Assembly: GCA_016705125.1 (NCBI GenBank)
Contig: JADIYW010000036.1
Location: 62,001-126,000, forward strand
Length of the DNA stretch: 64,000 nt
Reading direction: 5' to 3'
Origin: Bacteroidota bacterium
Lineage (GTDB): Bacteria; Bacteroidota; Bacteroidia; Chitinophagales; JADIYW01
A program made the position numbers and the translations under genes. Positions 19,189 to 28,153 of the stretch are shown piece by piece. Each line of letters opens with the position of its first letter. Position 1 is the stretch's first letter. The notes under the pieces are model-generated. The model saw only the letters and a list, made by a program, of their open reading frames with translations, made no database searches and was not told where the DNA came from.

Positions 19189-19405
19189 TAACATCAAAAT
19201 AAACAATTAACTTTTAGTAAAGTTTTAAGAATTAGTAATTTTAAAAACTAAAACCTTTCCCATCTCGTTTTAATTCTTAAACTTAAGCTATTTTATACTA
19301 AGGATAAATAACTGAACCTCATTTAATCCAATCAGAAAATAAAAAACTTAATATTATTTAAACCAGAAAACAAAAAGAAGAAATGTGATTTTTACAAAAG
19401 AAACA
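19175..19405. other. Non-coding gap between sdhC promoter and acyl-CoA-binding protein gene
   Basis: AT-rich, no open frame of note, no tRNA-like fold and no hairpin with a T tail seen. Probably spacer carrying only the 5' region of sdhC and the 3' end of the minus-strand neighbour. Confidence 0.5.
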
Positions 19406-19657
19406 TTAAAATAATGCTTCCACTTGTTCGATATATTTTTTCATTGCATCCTCCTTGGTAGTCCCTGATAATTTTTTCCATGCACTATATTTTGCCCCTC
19501 CAACCATGTCAAACATACCCGGTTTTGGCCCACTTACGTCCCCATCAGCTGCTTGCTTATAAAGACCATACAAATTTAGCAAAACATCATTTGATGGCTT
19601 TGACGTTAGTGTTTTAACTTTTGCCTGTGCAGCAATAAATTGTTGTTCAATACTCAT
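19406..19657 (-). CDS. Acyl-CoA-binding protein
   Basis: Small cytosolic four-helix protein (83 aa, the classical ACBP size) that binds long-chain acyl-CoA esters. Hallmarks seen: LLNLYGLYKQAADGD (about 26-40), GPKPGMFDMVGGAKYSAWKKL (about 43-63, with the conserved Trp, Tyr and Lys residues that contact the CoA moiety) and a C-terminal helix AMKKYIEQVEAL. Stands alone, transcribed away from the glycosyltransferase gene at 19726. Acyl-CoA-binding proteins are widespread in eukaryotes but patchy in bacteria, with Bacteroidota among the holders. Confidence 0.93.
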   Translation of the reverse strand: MSIEQQFIAAQAKVKTLTSKPSNDVLLNLYGLYKQAADGDVSGPKPGMFDMVGGAKYSAWKKLSGTTKEDAMKKYIEQVEALF

Positions 19658-19725
19658 TTTTTAAAATTTTGTATAAAAATAATTTATTCACTGCTAATAA
19701 ACAATATTTCCTCTATTTTTAAGGC

Positions 19726-21309
19726 ATGAAAGAAATAAGCAATAAACTAATTATTTTATTAGGTATTAGCATAGCTTCTTTTGTATTTTTTTATTTGTAT
19801 CAATTTTCAATCCCTTATGAAGACGCTTCTATTTTGTTTTCTTATGCTGAAAATTTAGCGAATACTGGAATAATTAGTTACTTTCCAAACGGATCACCTG
19901 CCGAAGGTGCTACTGATTTTTTGTTTATGATAATGATTAGCATTCTATTCAAATTAGGAATTCCAACATATTTCGGCACAATATTACTCAATTTTTTTGG
20001 AGCACTATTGGCTATTTTCGCTTTCAAAAAACTATTTCCTAAACAAAATTGGCTCTTTCTTTTAAGTACAATCCTTTTCTTAATTCTACCTCAAATGATT
20101 GCAGGATTATTAGGCTATGGAACCATATTTTATGCAGGAATTACAATTACTTTGGTTGTTTTTTTTATTCAAAAAAAGACACGATTATTTTTCCTATTCT
20201 GTTTACTCCACTTTTTAATACGCCCAATTGAGGGATTTGTAGCAATTTCTTTTTGCTTTTTTTATCTTTTTAAAACAAAAAGTGATCTCTCATCTAATCA
20301 AACATATAAACAATCATTTATCTATTTTCTTTCCCCAATTATTGTTTTTTGGATTTGGCGCACCTATTATTTTGGTCATTTATTCCCTTTACCATATTAT
20401 ATTAAAACAAATTTTGAGAAGTGGCTTTTTGTTTTTAATAAAGATGCTATTTATTTCCAGTACAAACTATTGGTTCCTTTTAGTATTTCCCTTGCACTTT
20501 TATTAGTTTCAAGTTTTGTTTTTAAACCAAAACCATCATTAGATTTTTTGGGTATTTGTTTCAGTTTAATAATTCTACCCATTCTCATGTATTCAACTGC
20601 AGATTTAGACATGAATTTTGCTCTTCGATATCAAACATTACCTTTTCTGGGAGTTCTAATATTAGGATTATTTTGCTTAAAGGAAAGCACAATCTTTCTT
20701 TTTCTCTTTTTAATTACCTTTTCTATTCCATTAATTAAACTAAGTACCGACCAATGGCTACGAGCAAGAGAATTTAATTGGAACAATATGTATTTTGTTG
20801 GTCAGGAAATTTATAAGTCAAACAATGGAGAAGGTAGATTGGCTACAACGGAATCAGGAATATTGCCATGGCAAACAAAAATGACTAGTATTGATCTTTG
20901 GGGTTTAAATTCACCAAACCTTGCACAAAAATTACCATCAACGGAAGAATTAATAGCATTTGACCCTGACATAATCGTTATACATCCAAGAAATGATGAT
21001 ATAAAATTTTTAGAAAAACATATGACAGAGAAAGTCGCAAGAAAAAATTGGGAAAACATGACTTTAGTTGCATTTCAATATGCTTCAGACACAAGTAAAT
21101 ATAGTGCTTTTCTAGTGCCCTATGATTTAAGAAGTTATGATTCAAACTATAAACATCCATGGTTTAGTCAAATCTTAAATTCTCGGTATGGCATAGCCTC
21201 GTTTTCCAATAGAAAGGATTTATTTTTTATTAAAAAAGAATTCGAACATTATTCTAAAACCATTAAAATATTAGAACATTATGGATCAACAACTTATAAA
21301 CAACTATAG
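19726..21309 (+). CDS. GT-C-type membrane glycosyltransferase (AftB/ArnT-like)
   Basis: 527 aa with about 10 hydrophobic helices in the first 340 residues and a soluble C-terminal third. The first extracytoplasmic loop reads PYEDASILFSYAENLANTG (about 30-48) and then SPAEGATDFLF: an acidic pair followed by Arg/Tyr/Asn-type residues and EGxTxFL, the arrangement of GT-C arabinofuranosyltransferases and mannosyltransferases using polyprenyl-phosphate sugars. The C-terminal TTESGILPWQ and SIDLWGLNSPNLA also match that group. It likely adds a sugar to an envelope glycan on the periplasmic face; donor and acceptor unknown. The next gene overlaps its last 29 bases. Confidence 0.72.
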   Translation: MKEISNKLIILLGISIASFVFFYLYQFSIPYEDASILFSYAENLANTGIISYFPNGSPAEGATDFLFMIMISILFKLGIPTYFGTILLNFFGALLAIFAFKKLFPKQNWLFLLSTILFLILPQMIAGLLGYGTIFYAGITITLVVFFIQKKTRLFFLFCLLHFLIRPIEGFVAISFCFFYLFKTKSDLSSNQTYKQSFIYFLSPIIVFWIWRTYYFGHLFPLPYYIKTNFEKWLFVFNKDAIYFQYKLLVPFSISLALLLVSSFVFKPKPSLDFLGICFSLIILPILMYSTADLDMNFALRYQTLPFLGVLILGLFCLKESTIFLFLFLITFSIPLIKLSTDQWLRAREFNWNNMYFVGQEIYKSNNGEGRLATTESGILPWQTKMTSIDLWGLNSPNLAQKLPSTEELIAFDPDIIVIHPRNDDIKFLEKHMTEKVARKNWENMTLVAFQYASDTSKYSAFLVPYDLRSYDSNYKHPWFSQILNSRYGIASFSNRKDLFFIKKEFEHYSKTIKILEHYGSTTYKQL

Positions 21310-22588
21310 ATTATTTTTTTTTATCTCTTTTTTATTCATTTCACAGTTTGTAATCGGGCAAAAACCGATTTCTGGTCCTTTTGTTGGTGGTGTTACAGAT
21401 CATAGTGCAAAAATTTGGGTAGCCTATAAACAAAAATCGCCCTTAAATATTACATTAACTGATGGCGTCAACTATTATATGCCGACGCAAAAAAGTGAAA
21501 CCACTAGAAAAAGCAAGACTATAAATACCTTAGATTTTGGTCGATTACCTCAAAACACAAAATTTACCGTTTTATGCAATGGAAAAGCAATTTCAAAAAG
21601 CAAAATAAAAGTACAATTTGCAACTCAAAAAACTAATCCTGACACAAGTCAGATTAGATTTTTGGCGGCTTCATGCGCATTAATTTTACACAAACCCCTT
21701 GCTGTTTTTTTTCCAGGAGCATCCAGAAAAATATTTAAAAGCATGTCAACAGACTCCACAGATTTTATGTTATGGATGGGGGATAATGTATATTTGTTAG
21801 GTTTTCATCTAAAGTCCGAAAAAAGGGTATTCAGAAAAAACATGAATATTAGAACTAAATTTAAAAAATACGACAAATTATTGTCTTCGCAACCAAATTA
21901 TTCCATTTGGGATGACCATGATTTTGGTCCAAACAATACGGATAATAGCTTTGTAGGAAAAAACTATACTACAAAAGTTTTTAAACAGATGTGGCCAAAC
22001 CCTGAGCTTCCTATCCCAGAATTGGGTAATTTTTACACCTTTAAACACGAAGACATTCAATTTTTTATGCTAGACGATAGGACTAACAAAGTTATAAGCG
22101 ACTCAGAAAAAAAATGTCTAGGTTCTGCACAAATAGAATGGTTAAAAACAGAACTTTCCAATTCTACTGCAAGTTTTAAATTTATTGTAAATGGGAATCA
22201 GATAATAAAGAAGCAAAGAGGAAACGAATGTTTGAGATATTTTAAAGACGAATTTAATGATATTTTCACGTCTATCAGAAGCAATAAAATTGACGGTGTT
22301 GTTTTATTAAGTGGCGATGTTCACCACACAGAATTACTTAGAGATGAGGAAATAGGGAATTACCCAATTTATGAATTAACCTGTTCTCCAATGACTTCAA
22401 AACTTTCTCGTTCAACAAATGATAAATCGCAAATTGTAGAAAATACTTTGGTTTTAAATAAACGAAATTATTGTGTATCAACTATAATTGGAAATACAAC
22501 GGATAGAAAATTAAGATTTGAAATTTTTGATACAAAAGGCAAATTAATTTGGATGAAGGAAATTATGTTAAGTGAAATTTCAAATTAA
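21281..22588 (+). CDS. PhoD-like metallophosphatase, secreted
   Basis: 435 aa, alkaline-phosphatase-D family (binuclear-metal phosphodiesterase/phosphatase). A hydrophobic N-terminus (LFFFISFLFISQFVIGQ) suggests export. A small N-terminal fibronectin-like PhoD_N domain follows (GPFVGGVTDHSAKIWV, about 32-47). The catalytic domain shows ASCAL, LWMGDNVY (about 164-171), SIWDDHDFGPNN (about 207-218) and LLSGDVHHTEL (about 340-350), which supply the metal ligands. It starts inside the preceding glycosyltransferase gene (29-base overlap); no closer in-frame ATG exists, so the two are probably translationally coupled. A second family member lies at 29150 but lacks the fibronectin-like part. Confidence 0.85.
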   Translation: MDQQLINNYRLFFFISFLFISQFVIGQKPISGPFVGGVTDHSAKIWVAYKQKSPLNITLTDGVNYYMPTQKSETTRKSKTINTLDFGRLPQNTKFTVLCNGKAISKSKIKVQFATQKTNPDTSQIRFLAASCALILHKPLAVFFPGASRKIFKSMSTDSTDFMLWMGDNVYLLGFHLKSEKRVFRKNMNIRTKFKKYDKLLSSQPNYSIWDDHDFGPNNTDNSFVGKNYTTKVFKQMWPNPELPIPELGNFYTFKHEDIQFFMLDDRTNKVISDSEKKCLGSAQIEWLKTELSNSTASFKFIVNGNQIIKKQRGNECLRYFKDEFNDIFTSIRSNKIDGVVLLSGDVHHTELLRDEEIGNYPIYELTCSPMTSKLSRSTNDKSQIVENTLVLNKRNYCVSTIIGNTTDRKLRFEIFDTKGKLIWMKEIMLSEISN

Positions 22589-22684
22589 TTAAGCAATGTA
22601 ATAAATTAAATCATAAAAAAAATCTCTTTTTTTTGTTCTAATATTTAAAATTTGAATAATTGAAATTAAAAACCCAATAAAAAC

Positions 22685-22714
22685 AAGGCTTTTCCACCAA
22701 AAAGTCCTTTTTTA
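22685..22714 (+). terminator. Possible intrinsic terminator after PhoD-like gene
   Basis: CAATAAAAACAAGG-CTTTT pairs imperfectly with AAAAAG-TCC-TTTTTTATTG, giving an AT-rich hairpin with a bulge and a T run. It sits 97 bases after the stop and just before the HU promoter. Weak because of the imperfect stem. Confidence 0.4.
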
Positions 22715-22747
22715 TTGAGTTTGTTTATAACTATTAAATAAAAAATC

Positions 22748-22777
22748 TTGTTTTTAAGGCTTTTGGGAATATTTTTG
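22748..22777 (+). promoter_or_regulatory. Promoter of the HU gene
   Basis: TTG (22748-22750), 19-base spacer, TATTTTTG (22770-22777): a full match to the Bacteroidota TTG-N17-23-TAnnTTTG consensus, 37 bases before the ATG. Confidence 0.75.
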
Positions 22778-22814
22778 ACCGTTTTTATTTCCTTCACCTA
22801 AAAAAATATTTAAA

Positions 22815-23090
22815 ATGAATAAGGGAGATTTAGTTTCTAAAATCGCAGCTGATGCGGACATTACAAAAGTAGCTGCTGCAAAAGCACTAGAATCATTTGT
22901 AGATGCAGTAACCTCAACTCTAAAATCAAAAGATGGAAAAGTTAGCCTAATTGGATTTGGAACTTTTTCAGTAAATGCAAAAGCTGCTAGAACAGGTAGA
23001 AATCCAGCAACGGGAAAAGAAATCCAAATTGCTGCAAAAAATTCAGTGAAATTTAAAGCTGGCAAAGAACTTTCTGAAGGAATAAACTAA
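22815..23090 (+). CDS. HU-family nucleoid DNA-binding protein
   Basis: Small basic histone-like protein (91 aa, standard size) that bends and compacts DNA as a dimer. The N-terminal helical part MNKGDLVSKIAADADITK is followed by the beta-arm region GFGTFSVNAKAARTGRNPATGKEI (about 47-70), including the RxGRNPxTG signature at the arm tip, and the C-terminal KFKAGKEL. Monocistronic: its own strong promoter upstream and a textbook terminator 25 bases downstream. A second, more divergent family member is at 35959. Confidence 0.96.
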   Translation: MNKGDLVSKIAADADITKVAAAKALESFVDAVTSTLKSKDGKVSLIGFGTFSVNAKAARTGRNPATGKEIQIAAKNSVKFKAGKELSEGIN

Positions 23091-23112
23091 AAAATTAATT
23101 CTTTCTGAATAA

Positions 23113-23143
23113 AAAAAACCGCAAATTATTTGCGGTTTTTTTT
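23113..23143 (+). terminator. Intrinsic terminator of the HU gene
   Basis: Perfect stem CCGCAAA (23119-23125) / TTTGCGG (23129-23135) around TTA, flanked by an A run on the left and an 8-base T run on the right. The strongest terminator in the window, bidirectional in appearance. Confidence 0.9.
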
Positions 23144-23207
23144 ATTAAAGAATTTTCAAAAAACCTTAAACATTAGTTAATTTTTTAAATTTATTAAATC
23201 ACAACCA

Positions 23208-23215
23208 TACTTTTG
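23208..23215 (+). promoter_or_regulatory. -7 promoter element of the M23 lipoprotein gene
   Basis: TACTTTTG matches TAnnTTTG, 24 bases before the TTG start at 23240. No obvious TTG -33 element. Confidence 0.5.
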
Positions 23216-23239
23216 TTTTTTAAATAAAAATCTTGTTGA

Positions 23240-24505
23240 TTGAAAAAAAATTATTCTCTTTTTTTAATTATTTTAATTGCGGTCTTTTTTATTTCTTGTG
23301 AAAATAATTTTCAAAAAAGTGAAAATACCTCTAAATCCTCCCCAGATAAAAACAATTGCCATGAATGGGTGTTTTTACTAAGCGAACGGATAGATACCCT
23401 AATTCTTCTTAAAACAAATTTTACCTCAAAAGAGATTTTAAAGAAATCATTGTCCCAATATAATTTCGGTGATTCGGCATTTGGTGTCTTACAAAAAAAA
23501 ACTAAACCATACATAGATTTATCAAGGCTAAAAAAGGAAGATCAATGCTTTATTGCACATAATGGGGATTATTTAAATTCTCTAAAACTATTGATTCTAA
23601 AGAAATCACCCACGGAATATCTTATTTGCAAAAACGACAGAGATTCAATTTATTGTTTTCTCTATAAAAAATCAATATCGATAAAAGAAAGATCTCTTGC
23701 ATTAGAACTGAACAAATCAATTGCATTAACTTTAAAAGAAAAAAAAATTGATGCTACTCTTGGAGATTTAATAAAATTGGCATTTCAAGATAAATTGGAT
23801 TTAACAAAGATCAAAAAAGGGGATAAAATTAAAATCATTTATTCTGAAAAAATGGTCGAAACAGAATCTTTAGGGATTGATAAAATTAAAGGAATTATTT
23901 ATACCCGTAACGACAAAGATTATTTTGCTATACCCTATACTGCACCTGACGACACTTCAGATTTTGCATTTTATGACGAAAACGGAAACAATTTGGCCAA
24001 ATTCTTCCTTAGGTCACCTTTAAAAAATGGAAGAATGGCCTCTTCTTATAATTTGAATAGGTTTCATCCTGTATTAAAGGTAATTAAAGCCCATTTGGGA
24101 ACTGATTTTGCCGCTCCTCCAGGCACTCCAATAATGACTACTGCAAAGGGAATAATTATTGAAGCGGGATACAAAATAAATAATGGAAATTATGTAAAAG
24201 TAAAGCACAATAATACCTACACCACTCAATATTTACATATGTCTAAAATTGGAAACAATATAAAGCCTGGAACTAAAGTAAAACAAGGTCAAATTATTGG
24301 ATATGTAGGCAGTACTGGGTTGGCAACTGGTCCTCATGTTTGTTATAGATTTTGGAAAAGTGGAAAACAAACAAACCCATTTAAAGAAAAACAAAGCATC
24401 CCCAATCGTCTAGAAGACAAATATTTAAACGATTATTTACAAATTTTCTCTGAGATAAAATTCAAATTGGATAAAATTTCATTTGATAACCAAATTAAAA
24501 ATTGA
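23240..24505 (+). CDS. M23-family peptidase lipoprotein with Cys in place of a zinc His
   Basis: 421 aa envelope protein. TTG start followed by KKNYSLFLIILIAVFFISC, a lipoprotein signal with Cys at about 20. The N-terminal half includes LSxYNFGDSAFGVLQ and a LysM/OapA-like segment; the C-terminal half is an M23 (LytM) domain: HLGTDFAAPPGTPI (His and Asp zinc ligands), YVKVKHNNTYTTQYLHMS, GQIIGYVGSTGLATGPHVCYRFW. In LytM enzymes the last motif is HxH, where the second His binds zinc; here it is HVC, so Cys would be the third ligand. Probably a cell-wall endopeptidase acting on cross-links, or an activator if inactive. The TTG start is the only candidate giving the signal peptide. Confidence 0.85.
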   Translation: MKKNYSLFLIILIAVFFISCENNFQKSENTSKSSPDKNNCHEWVFLLSERIDTLILLKTNFTSKEILKKSLSQYNFGDSAFGVLQKKTKPYIDLSRLKKEDQCFIAHNGDYLNSLKLLILKKSPTEYLICKNDRDSIYCFLYKKSISIKERSLALELNKSIALTLKEKKIDATLGDLIKLAFQDKLDLTKIKKGDKIKIIYSEKMVETESLGIDKIKGIIYTRNDKDYFAIPYTAPDDTSDFAFYDENGNNLAKFFLRSPLKNGRMASSYNLNRFHPVLKVIKAHLGTDFAAPPGTPIMTTAKGIIIEAGYKINNGNYVKVKHNNTYTTQYLHMSKIGNNIKPGTKVKQGQIIGYVGSTGLATGPHVCYRFWKSGKQTNPFKEKQSIPNRLEDKYLNDYLQIFSEIKFKLDKISFDNQIKN

Positions 24506-24546
24506 TTTAATTCTTCTTTTTTTTAGCTTTTCTTTTGCATAAACAA

Positions 24547-24575
24547 TTGAAAATAATTCATTTTATGTACTTTTG
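24547..24575 (+). promoter_or_regulatory. Promoter of the mrp-nfu-pyrF series
   Basis: TTG (24547-24549), 18-base spacer, TACTTTTG (24568-24575), then 24 bases to the ATG of mrp: a full match to the phylum consensus. Confidence 0.72.
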
Positions 24576-24599
24576 AACTAAATTTAATTTCAACAATTT

Positions 24600-25697
24600 A
24601 TGATTCTTACAGAAGAAAATGTACTCCTTTCACTTAAAAAAGTAGATGACCCAGACTTTAAAAAAGATTTAGTTACGCTTAATATGATAAAAAATATTGT
24701 AATTGGCAACAATCAATTACAATTTACTATCGAGTTGACGACCCCAGCCTGCCCACTCAAAGAGAAACTTGAAACCGATTGTCGTAATGTAATACTTGAG
24801 GATTTTGGCAGTGAAACTGAAATTGAAATCGCTTTTACTTCTAAAGTTACAACTCCTAGAGCAAAAATGGATATTTTACCTGGAGTAAAGAATGTAATAG
24901 CTGTCGCCTCTGGAAAAGGTGGAGTAGGAAAATCAACAGTATCTGTAAATCTTGCCCTTGGATTAGCTAAAAGTGGTGCTACTGTTGGAATTATAGATGC
25001 TGATATTTATGGCCCATCCATACCAATGATGCTAGGATTAAGAGGAATGAAACCAGGCATTAAAGAAGTAGATGGAAAACATAAAATTATTCCAATTGAA
25101 ATTGAAAACACTAAAGTCTTATCAATTGGCTTTTTAATAGAAGAAAACCAAGCTATAGTTTGGAGAGGACCAATGGTTGCTAGTGCTTTAAAACAATTTG
25201 TAACAGATGTAATTTGGGGTGAATTAGATTATTTAATCGTTGACCTCCCTCCCGGAACAGGTGACATTCATTTAAGTTTAATTCAAAACCTGCCAGTTAC
25301 TGGCGCCATTATCGTTTCTACACCACAAGAAGTTGCTATTGCAGATGCTAAAAAAGCTATTTCTATGTTTCAAATGGATTCAATTGCATTGCCAATAATA
25401 GGAATAGTTGAAAATATGGCATATTTTATTCCACCAGACATGCCTGAGAAAAAATATTTTATTTTTGGAGAAGGAGGTGCAAAAAAAATGTCAGAAGACT
25501 ACAAAATTCCATTTCTTGGATACTTACCATTAATTAGCAATATTAGAAAAGATGGAGACAATGGCACTCCGAGCATTCTAAATGAAAATAGCAATGAATG
25601 TGATTCTTTTGAAGAATTAGTAAACAATGTTGCACGTAATATTGCTATTTTGAACCAGTCTAAAATTAAATCCCATGAAGAGTTTATTAATACTTAG
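24600..25697 (+). CDS. mrp: Mrp/NBP35-family iron-sulfur carrier ATPase
   Basis: 365 aa P-loop ATPase that holds and transfers Fe-S clusters to apo-proteins. The N-terminal MIP18/DUF59 domain (about 1-85) contains TPACPLKEKLE. The ATPase core has the deviant Walker A GKGGVGKST (105-113), then DADIYGPSIP and LPPGTGDIHLS. The C-terminal CxxC that chelates the cluster in E. coli ApbC and eukaryotic NBP35 is absent: the equivalent stretch reads ENMAYFIPPDMPEKKYFIFG. An Nfu scaffold gene follows after 21 bases, supporting a role in Fe-S delivery. Cysteines that remain are few (Cys51, Cys61), so cluster binding, if any, must differ. Confidence 0.92.
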   Translation: MILTEENVLLSLKKVDDPDFKKDLVTLNMIKNIVIGNNQLQFTIELTTPACPLKEKLETDCRNVILEDFGSETEIEIAFTSKVTTPRAKMDILPGVKNVIAVASGKGGVGKSTVSVNLALGLAKSGATVGIIDADIYGPSIPMMLGLRGMKPGIKEVDGKHKIIPIEIENTKVLSIGFLIEENQAIVWRGPMVASALKQFVTDVIWGELDYLIVDLPPGTGDIHLSLIQNLPVTGAIIVSTPQEVAIADAKKAISMFQMDSIALPIIGIVENMAYFIPPDMPEKKYFIFGEGGAKKMSEDYKIPFLGYLPLISNIRKDGDNGTPSILNENSNECDSFEELVNNVARNIAILNQSKIKSHEEFINT

Positions 25698-25718
25698 AAT
25701 ATATCATAAATTTACAAA

Positions 25719-25970
25719 ATGGAAATAGACATAGCCCAAACAACATTATGGAATAGAGTAGAAAATGCACTAAACAAAATTAGGCCTTTTCTAGAAGCTG
25801 ATGGTGGCAATATTGAATTAGTTAACATTTCAGAAATGGGGGTGGCACAAGTAAGATTATTAGGTTCATGCGAATCATGCCCTATGAGTTTCTCTACGAT
25901 GAAAGCTGGAGTAGAAACTACTGTAAAAAATGAAGTGCCTGAAATTAAAGCTGTTGTAGCAATTGACTAA
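25719..25970 (+). CDS. NifU C-terminal (Nfu) domain iron-sulfur carrier
   Basis: 83 aa, only the Nfu domain. It carries the cluster-binding motif CESC (Cys51, Cys54) within LLGSCESCPMSFSTMKAGVE, preceded by the conserved LEADGGNIELV (about 25-35). It receives and delivers [4Fe-4S] clusters, binding the cluster between two monomers. It sits between mrp and pyrF with 21- and 17-base gaps, so it is probably on the same transcript; the mrp-nfu link is a natural functional pair. Confidence 0.93.
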   Translation: MEIDIAQTTLWNRVENALNKIRPFLEADGGNIELVNISEMGVAQVRLLGSCESCPMSFSTMKAGVETTVKNEVPEIKAVVAID

Positions 25971-25987
25971 TTTATTTGATATAATTA

Positions 25988-26791
25988 ATGAATAGGCAAC
26001 AATTAATCCATCAAATCCGCGAAAAAAAATCTTTTCTGTGTATTGGTTTAGACGTCGATCTTAATAAGATTCCAAGCCACCTGCTTAATGAAAAAAATCC
26101 AATTTTTGAATTTAACAAACAGATAATTGAAGCAACACATGATCTTTGTGTCGCTTATAAACCCAATATTGCTTTTTACGAACAATATGGCACAGTTGGA
26201 ATGCAAGCTTTAGAACACACTTTGCAAATTATACCTACAAATATATTTACAATAGCCGATGCAAAAAGAGCAGATATAGGAAATACTTCAACTGCTTATG
26301 CAAAAGCTTTTTTCGAAAATTATAATTTTGATAGCATCACATTACACCCTTATATGGGGGAAGATTCTGTCAAACCCTTTTTAGATTTTAAAAACAAATG
26401 GGCAATTATCTTGGCATTAACTTCAAATAAAGGAAGCAATGATTTTCAATTTATCTTAGGACAAAACAATAAACCACTATATGAAACAGTTCTTACCACT
26501 GCTATGAAATGGGGCAATATTGAAAATACAATGTTTGTTATTGGAGCCACTCATGAAGAAATGTTTATTGAAATAAGAAAAATATGTCCTGATCATTTTT
26601 TGTTAGTTCCTGGGGTTGGCGCGCAAGGTGGCGACTTAGCCAAAGTTTGTAAATATGGCTTAAATAAGGACATCGGCTTACTAATAAATTCTACTAGACA
26701 AATTATTTATGCGTCTAATGGAAAAGATTTTGCTCAAAAAGCTAGAGAAGCCGCTTTAGAAGTTCAAAAACAAATGGCGTTGTATTTATAA
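25988..26791 (+). CDS. pyrF: Orotidine 5'-phosphate decarboxylase (type 2)
   Basis: Last step of UMP synthesis, decarboxylating OMP. 267 aa, the longer type 2 form. CIGLDVDLNKIP at the N-terminus, AYKPNIAFYEQYG, the catalytic cluster FTIADAKRADIGNT (87-100, with Asp91, Lys93 and Asp96), SITLHPYMGEDSVKPFL, VPGVGAQGGD and the phosphate-binding NSTRQIIYAS near the end. All catalytic residues are present. Follows nfu by 17 bases; the next gene starts 60 bases on. Confidence 0.96.
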   Translation: MNRQQLIHQIREKKSFLCIGLDVDLNKIPSHLLNEKNPIFEFNKQIIEATHDLCVAYKPNIAFYEQYGTVGMQALEHTLQIIPTNIFTIADAKRADIGNTSTAYAKAFFENYNFDSITLHPYMGEDSVKPFLDFKNKWAIILALTSNKGSNDFQFILGQNNKPLYETVLTTAMKWGNIENTMFVIGATHEEMFIEIRKICPDHFLLVPGVGAQGGDLAKVCKYGLNKDIGLLINSTRQIIYASNGKDFAQKAREAALEVQKQMALYL

Positions 26792-26851
26792 TTTTTTTCT
26801 TTCTTTTTGTGGAATTTTTGCCCTTCACGTATCTTATATATAAAAGATATT

Positions 26852-28153
26852 ATGAAAGAGGATTTATTGCAATTCATTTGGGAATACAGAAAATTTAATT
26901 CCTTCAACCTATTTACTACCTGCGGAAAATCATTGGAAATTTTAAATCCAGGCAAATTAAACAAAAATGATGGCCCTGATTTTTTTATGTCCAAAATAAA
27001 AATAGATGAAACAATATGGGTTGGCAACATAGAAATTCATATAAATGCATCTGATTGGTTCAAGCATCAACATCAAAATGACAAAAAATATGATAACATT
27101 ATCTTACATGTGGTTTTTAAAAATGACCTAAAAATAGATTTTCCTTTTCCCGTTTTAGAACTACAAGGAAAAATTCCGCCAATTTTATTTCAAAGATATT
27201 TACAAATCATGGAAAATAAAAAAGACATCCTTTGTCAGGATTATTTGCCTGAAATTCCGAATATCATAAAAACAAATTGGAAAGAGCGACTTTTAATTGA
27301 ACGATTAGAAAGAAAGAATAAAGAAATCGAAACTTTACTTTTAGAAACCAAAAACAATTGGGAATATGCCTTTTTTCGTTATTTAGGAAGATATTTAGGT
27401 GGCTCAAAAAACAAAAATACTTTCGACTTATTGTTTAAATCTTTAGATCTAGGCATTCTGTCAAAACATGCTGATAACCTATTTCAAATTGAATCCCTTT
27501 TGTTAGGACAAGCCGGTTTCTTGGATGGAAATTTAAAAGAGGAATACCCAAACAAAATTAAGGAGGAGTATTTATTTCTAAAACACAAATATAATCTTAC
27601 CCCTATTCCACTTTTTCTATGGGATTTTAAATCAATTCGACCTCATTCATTTCCAAATATTAGATTGGTTCAACTTGCCCAAATTATACATTTGCATTTT
27701 CCTTTTTTTGAAAAAAGCATTAGTTCAATAAATTCGTCTCCCATTTTTATTAACATTAATGCCTCCAATTATTGGGAAAATCACTACCTATTCAAACCAT
27801 CATCACAATCTATTTCGAAAAAAACAGGCGTCAACTTTGCAAATATGATCAATATTAATGTTGTTTTCCCTTTTTTATATACCTATGGAAAACACATGGA
27901 AAAATCTGAAATACAAGAAAATGCGCTTCAATATATAAGAAATCTAAAGCCAGAAAAAAATCACATTACAGCCCTGTTTAAACCAAATGAAGTGGAAAAC
28001 AAAAATGCTGCCGATAGCCAATCTATCATTCAACTAGTCGAAAATTATTGCTCGAAAAAGAAATGTTTAAATTGTGCTATAGGAAATAAAATATTACGAG
28101 AAGAAAAAACTAAATTTGTAGTTGAAGAAGAATGGCTATCATGGGCAAATTAA
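26852..28153 (+). CDS. DUF2851-family protein
   Basis: 433 aa from the chosen start. Conserved Bacteroidota protein of unknown function (DUF2851). Typical stretches: ML/KEDLLQFIWEY at the start, TTCGKSLEILNPGKLNKNDGPDF (about 23-45), VGNIEIHINASDWFKHQHQ and YDNIILHVVF with several His and Asp residues suggestive of a hydrolase or nuclease-like core, and a C-terminal Cys cluster CSKKKCLNC. The frame opens at a TTG at 26807, but ATG 26852 matches how relatives begin and is preferred. The PspC-like gene begins in its stop codon (TAATG). I do not know its biochemical role. Confidence 0.8.
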   Translation: MKEDLLQFIWEYRKFNSFNLFTTCGKSLEILNPGKLNKNDGPDFFMSKIKIDETIWVGNIEIHINASDWFKHQHQNDKKYDNIILHVVFKNDLKIDFPFPVLELQGKIPPILFQRYLQIMENKKDILCQDYLPEIPNIIKTNWKERLLIERLERKNKEIETLLLETKNNWEYAFFRYLGRYLGGSKNKNTFDLLFKSLDLGILSKHADNLFQIESLLLGQAGFLDGNLKEEYPNKIKEEYLFLKHKYNLTPIPLFLWDFKSIRPHSFPNIRLVQLAQIIHLHFPFFEKSISSINSSPIFININASNYWENHYLFKPSSQSISKKTGVNFANMININVVFPFLYTYGKHMEKSEIQENALQYIRNLKPEKNHITALFKPNEVENKNAADSQSIIQLVENYCSKKKCLNCAIGNKILREEKTKFVVEEEWLSWAN

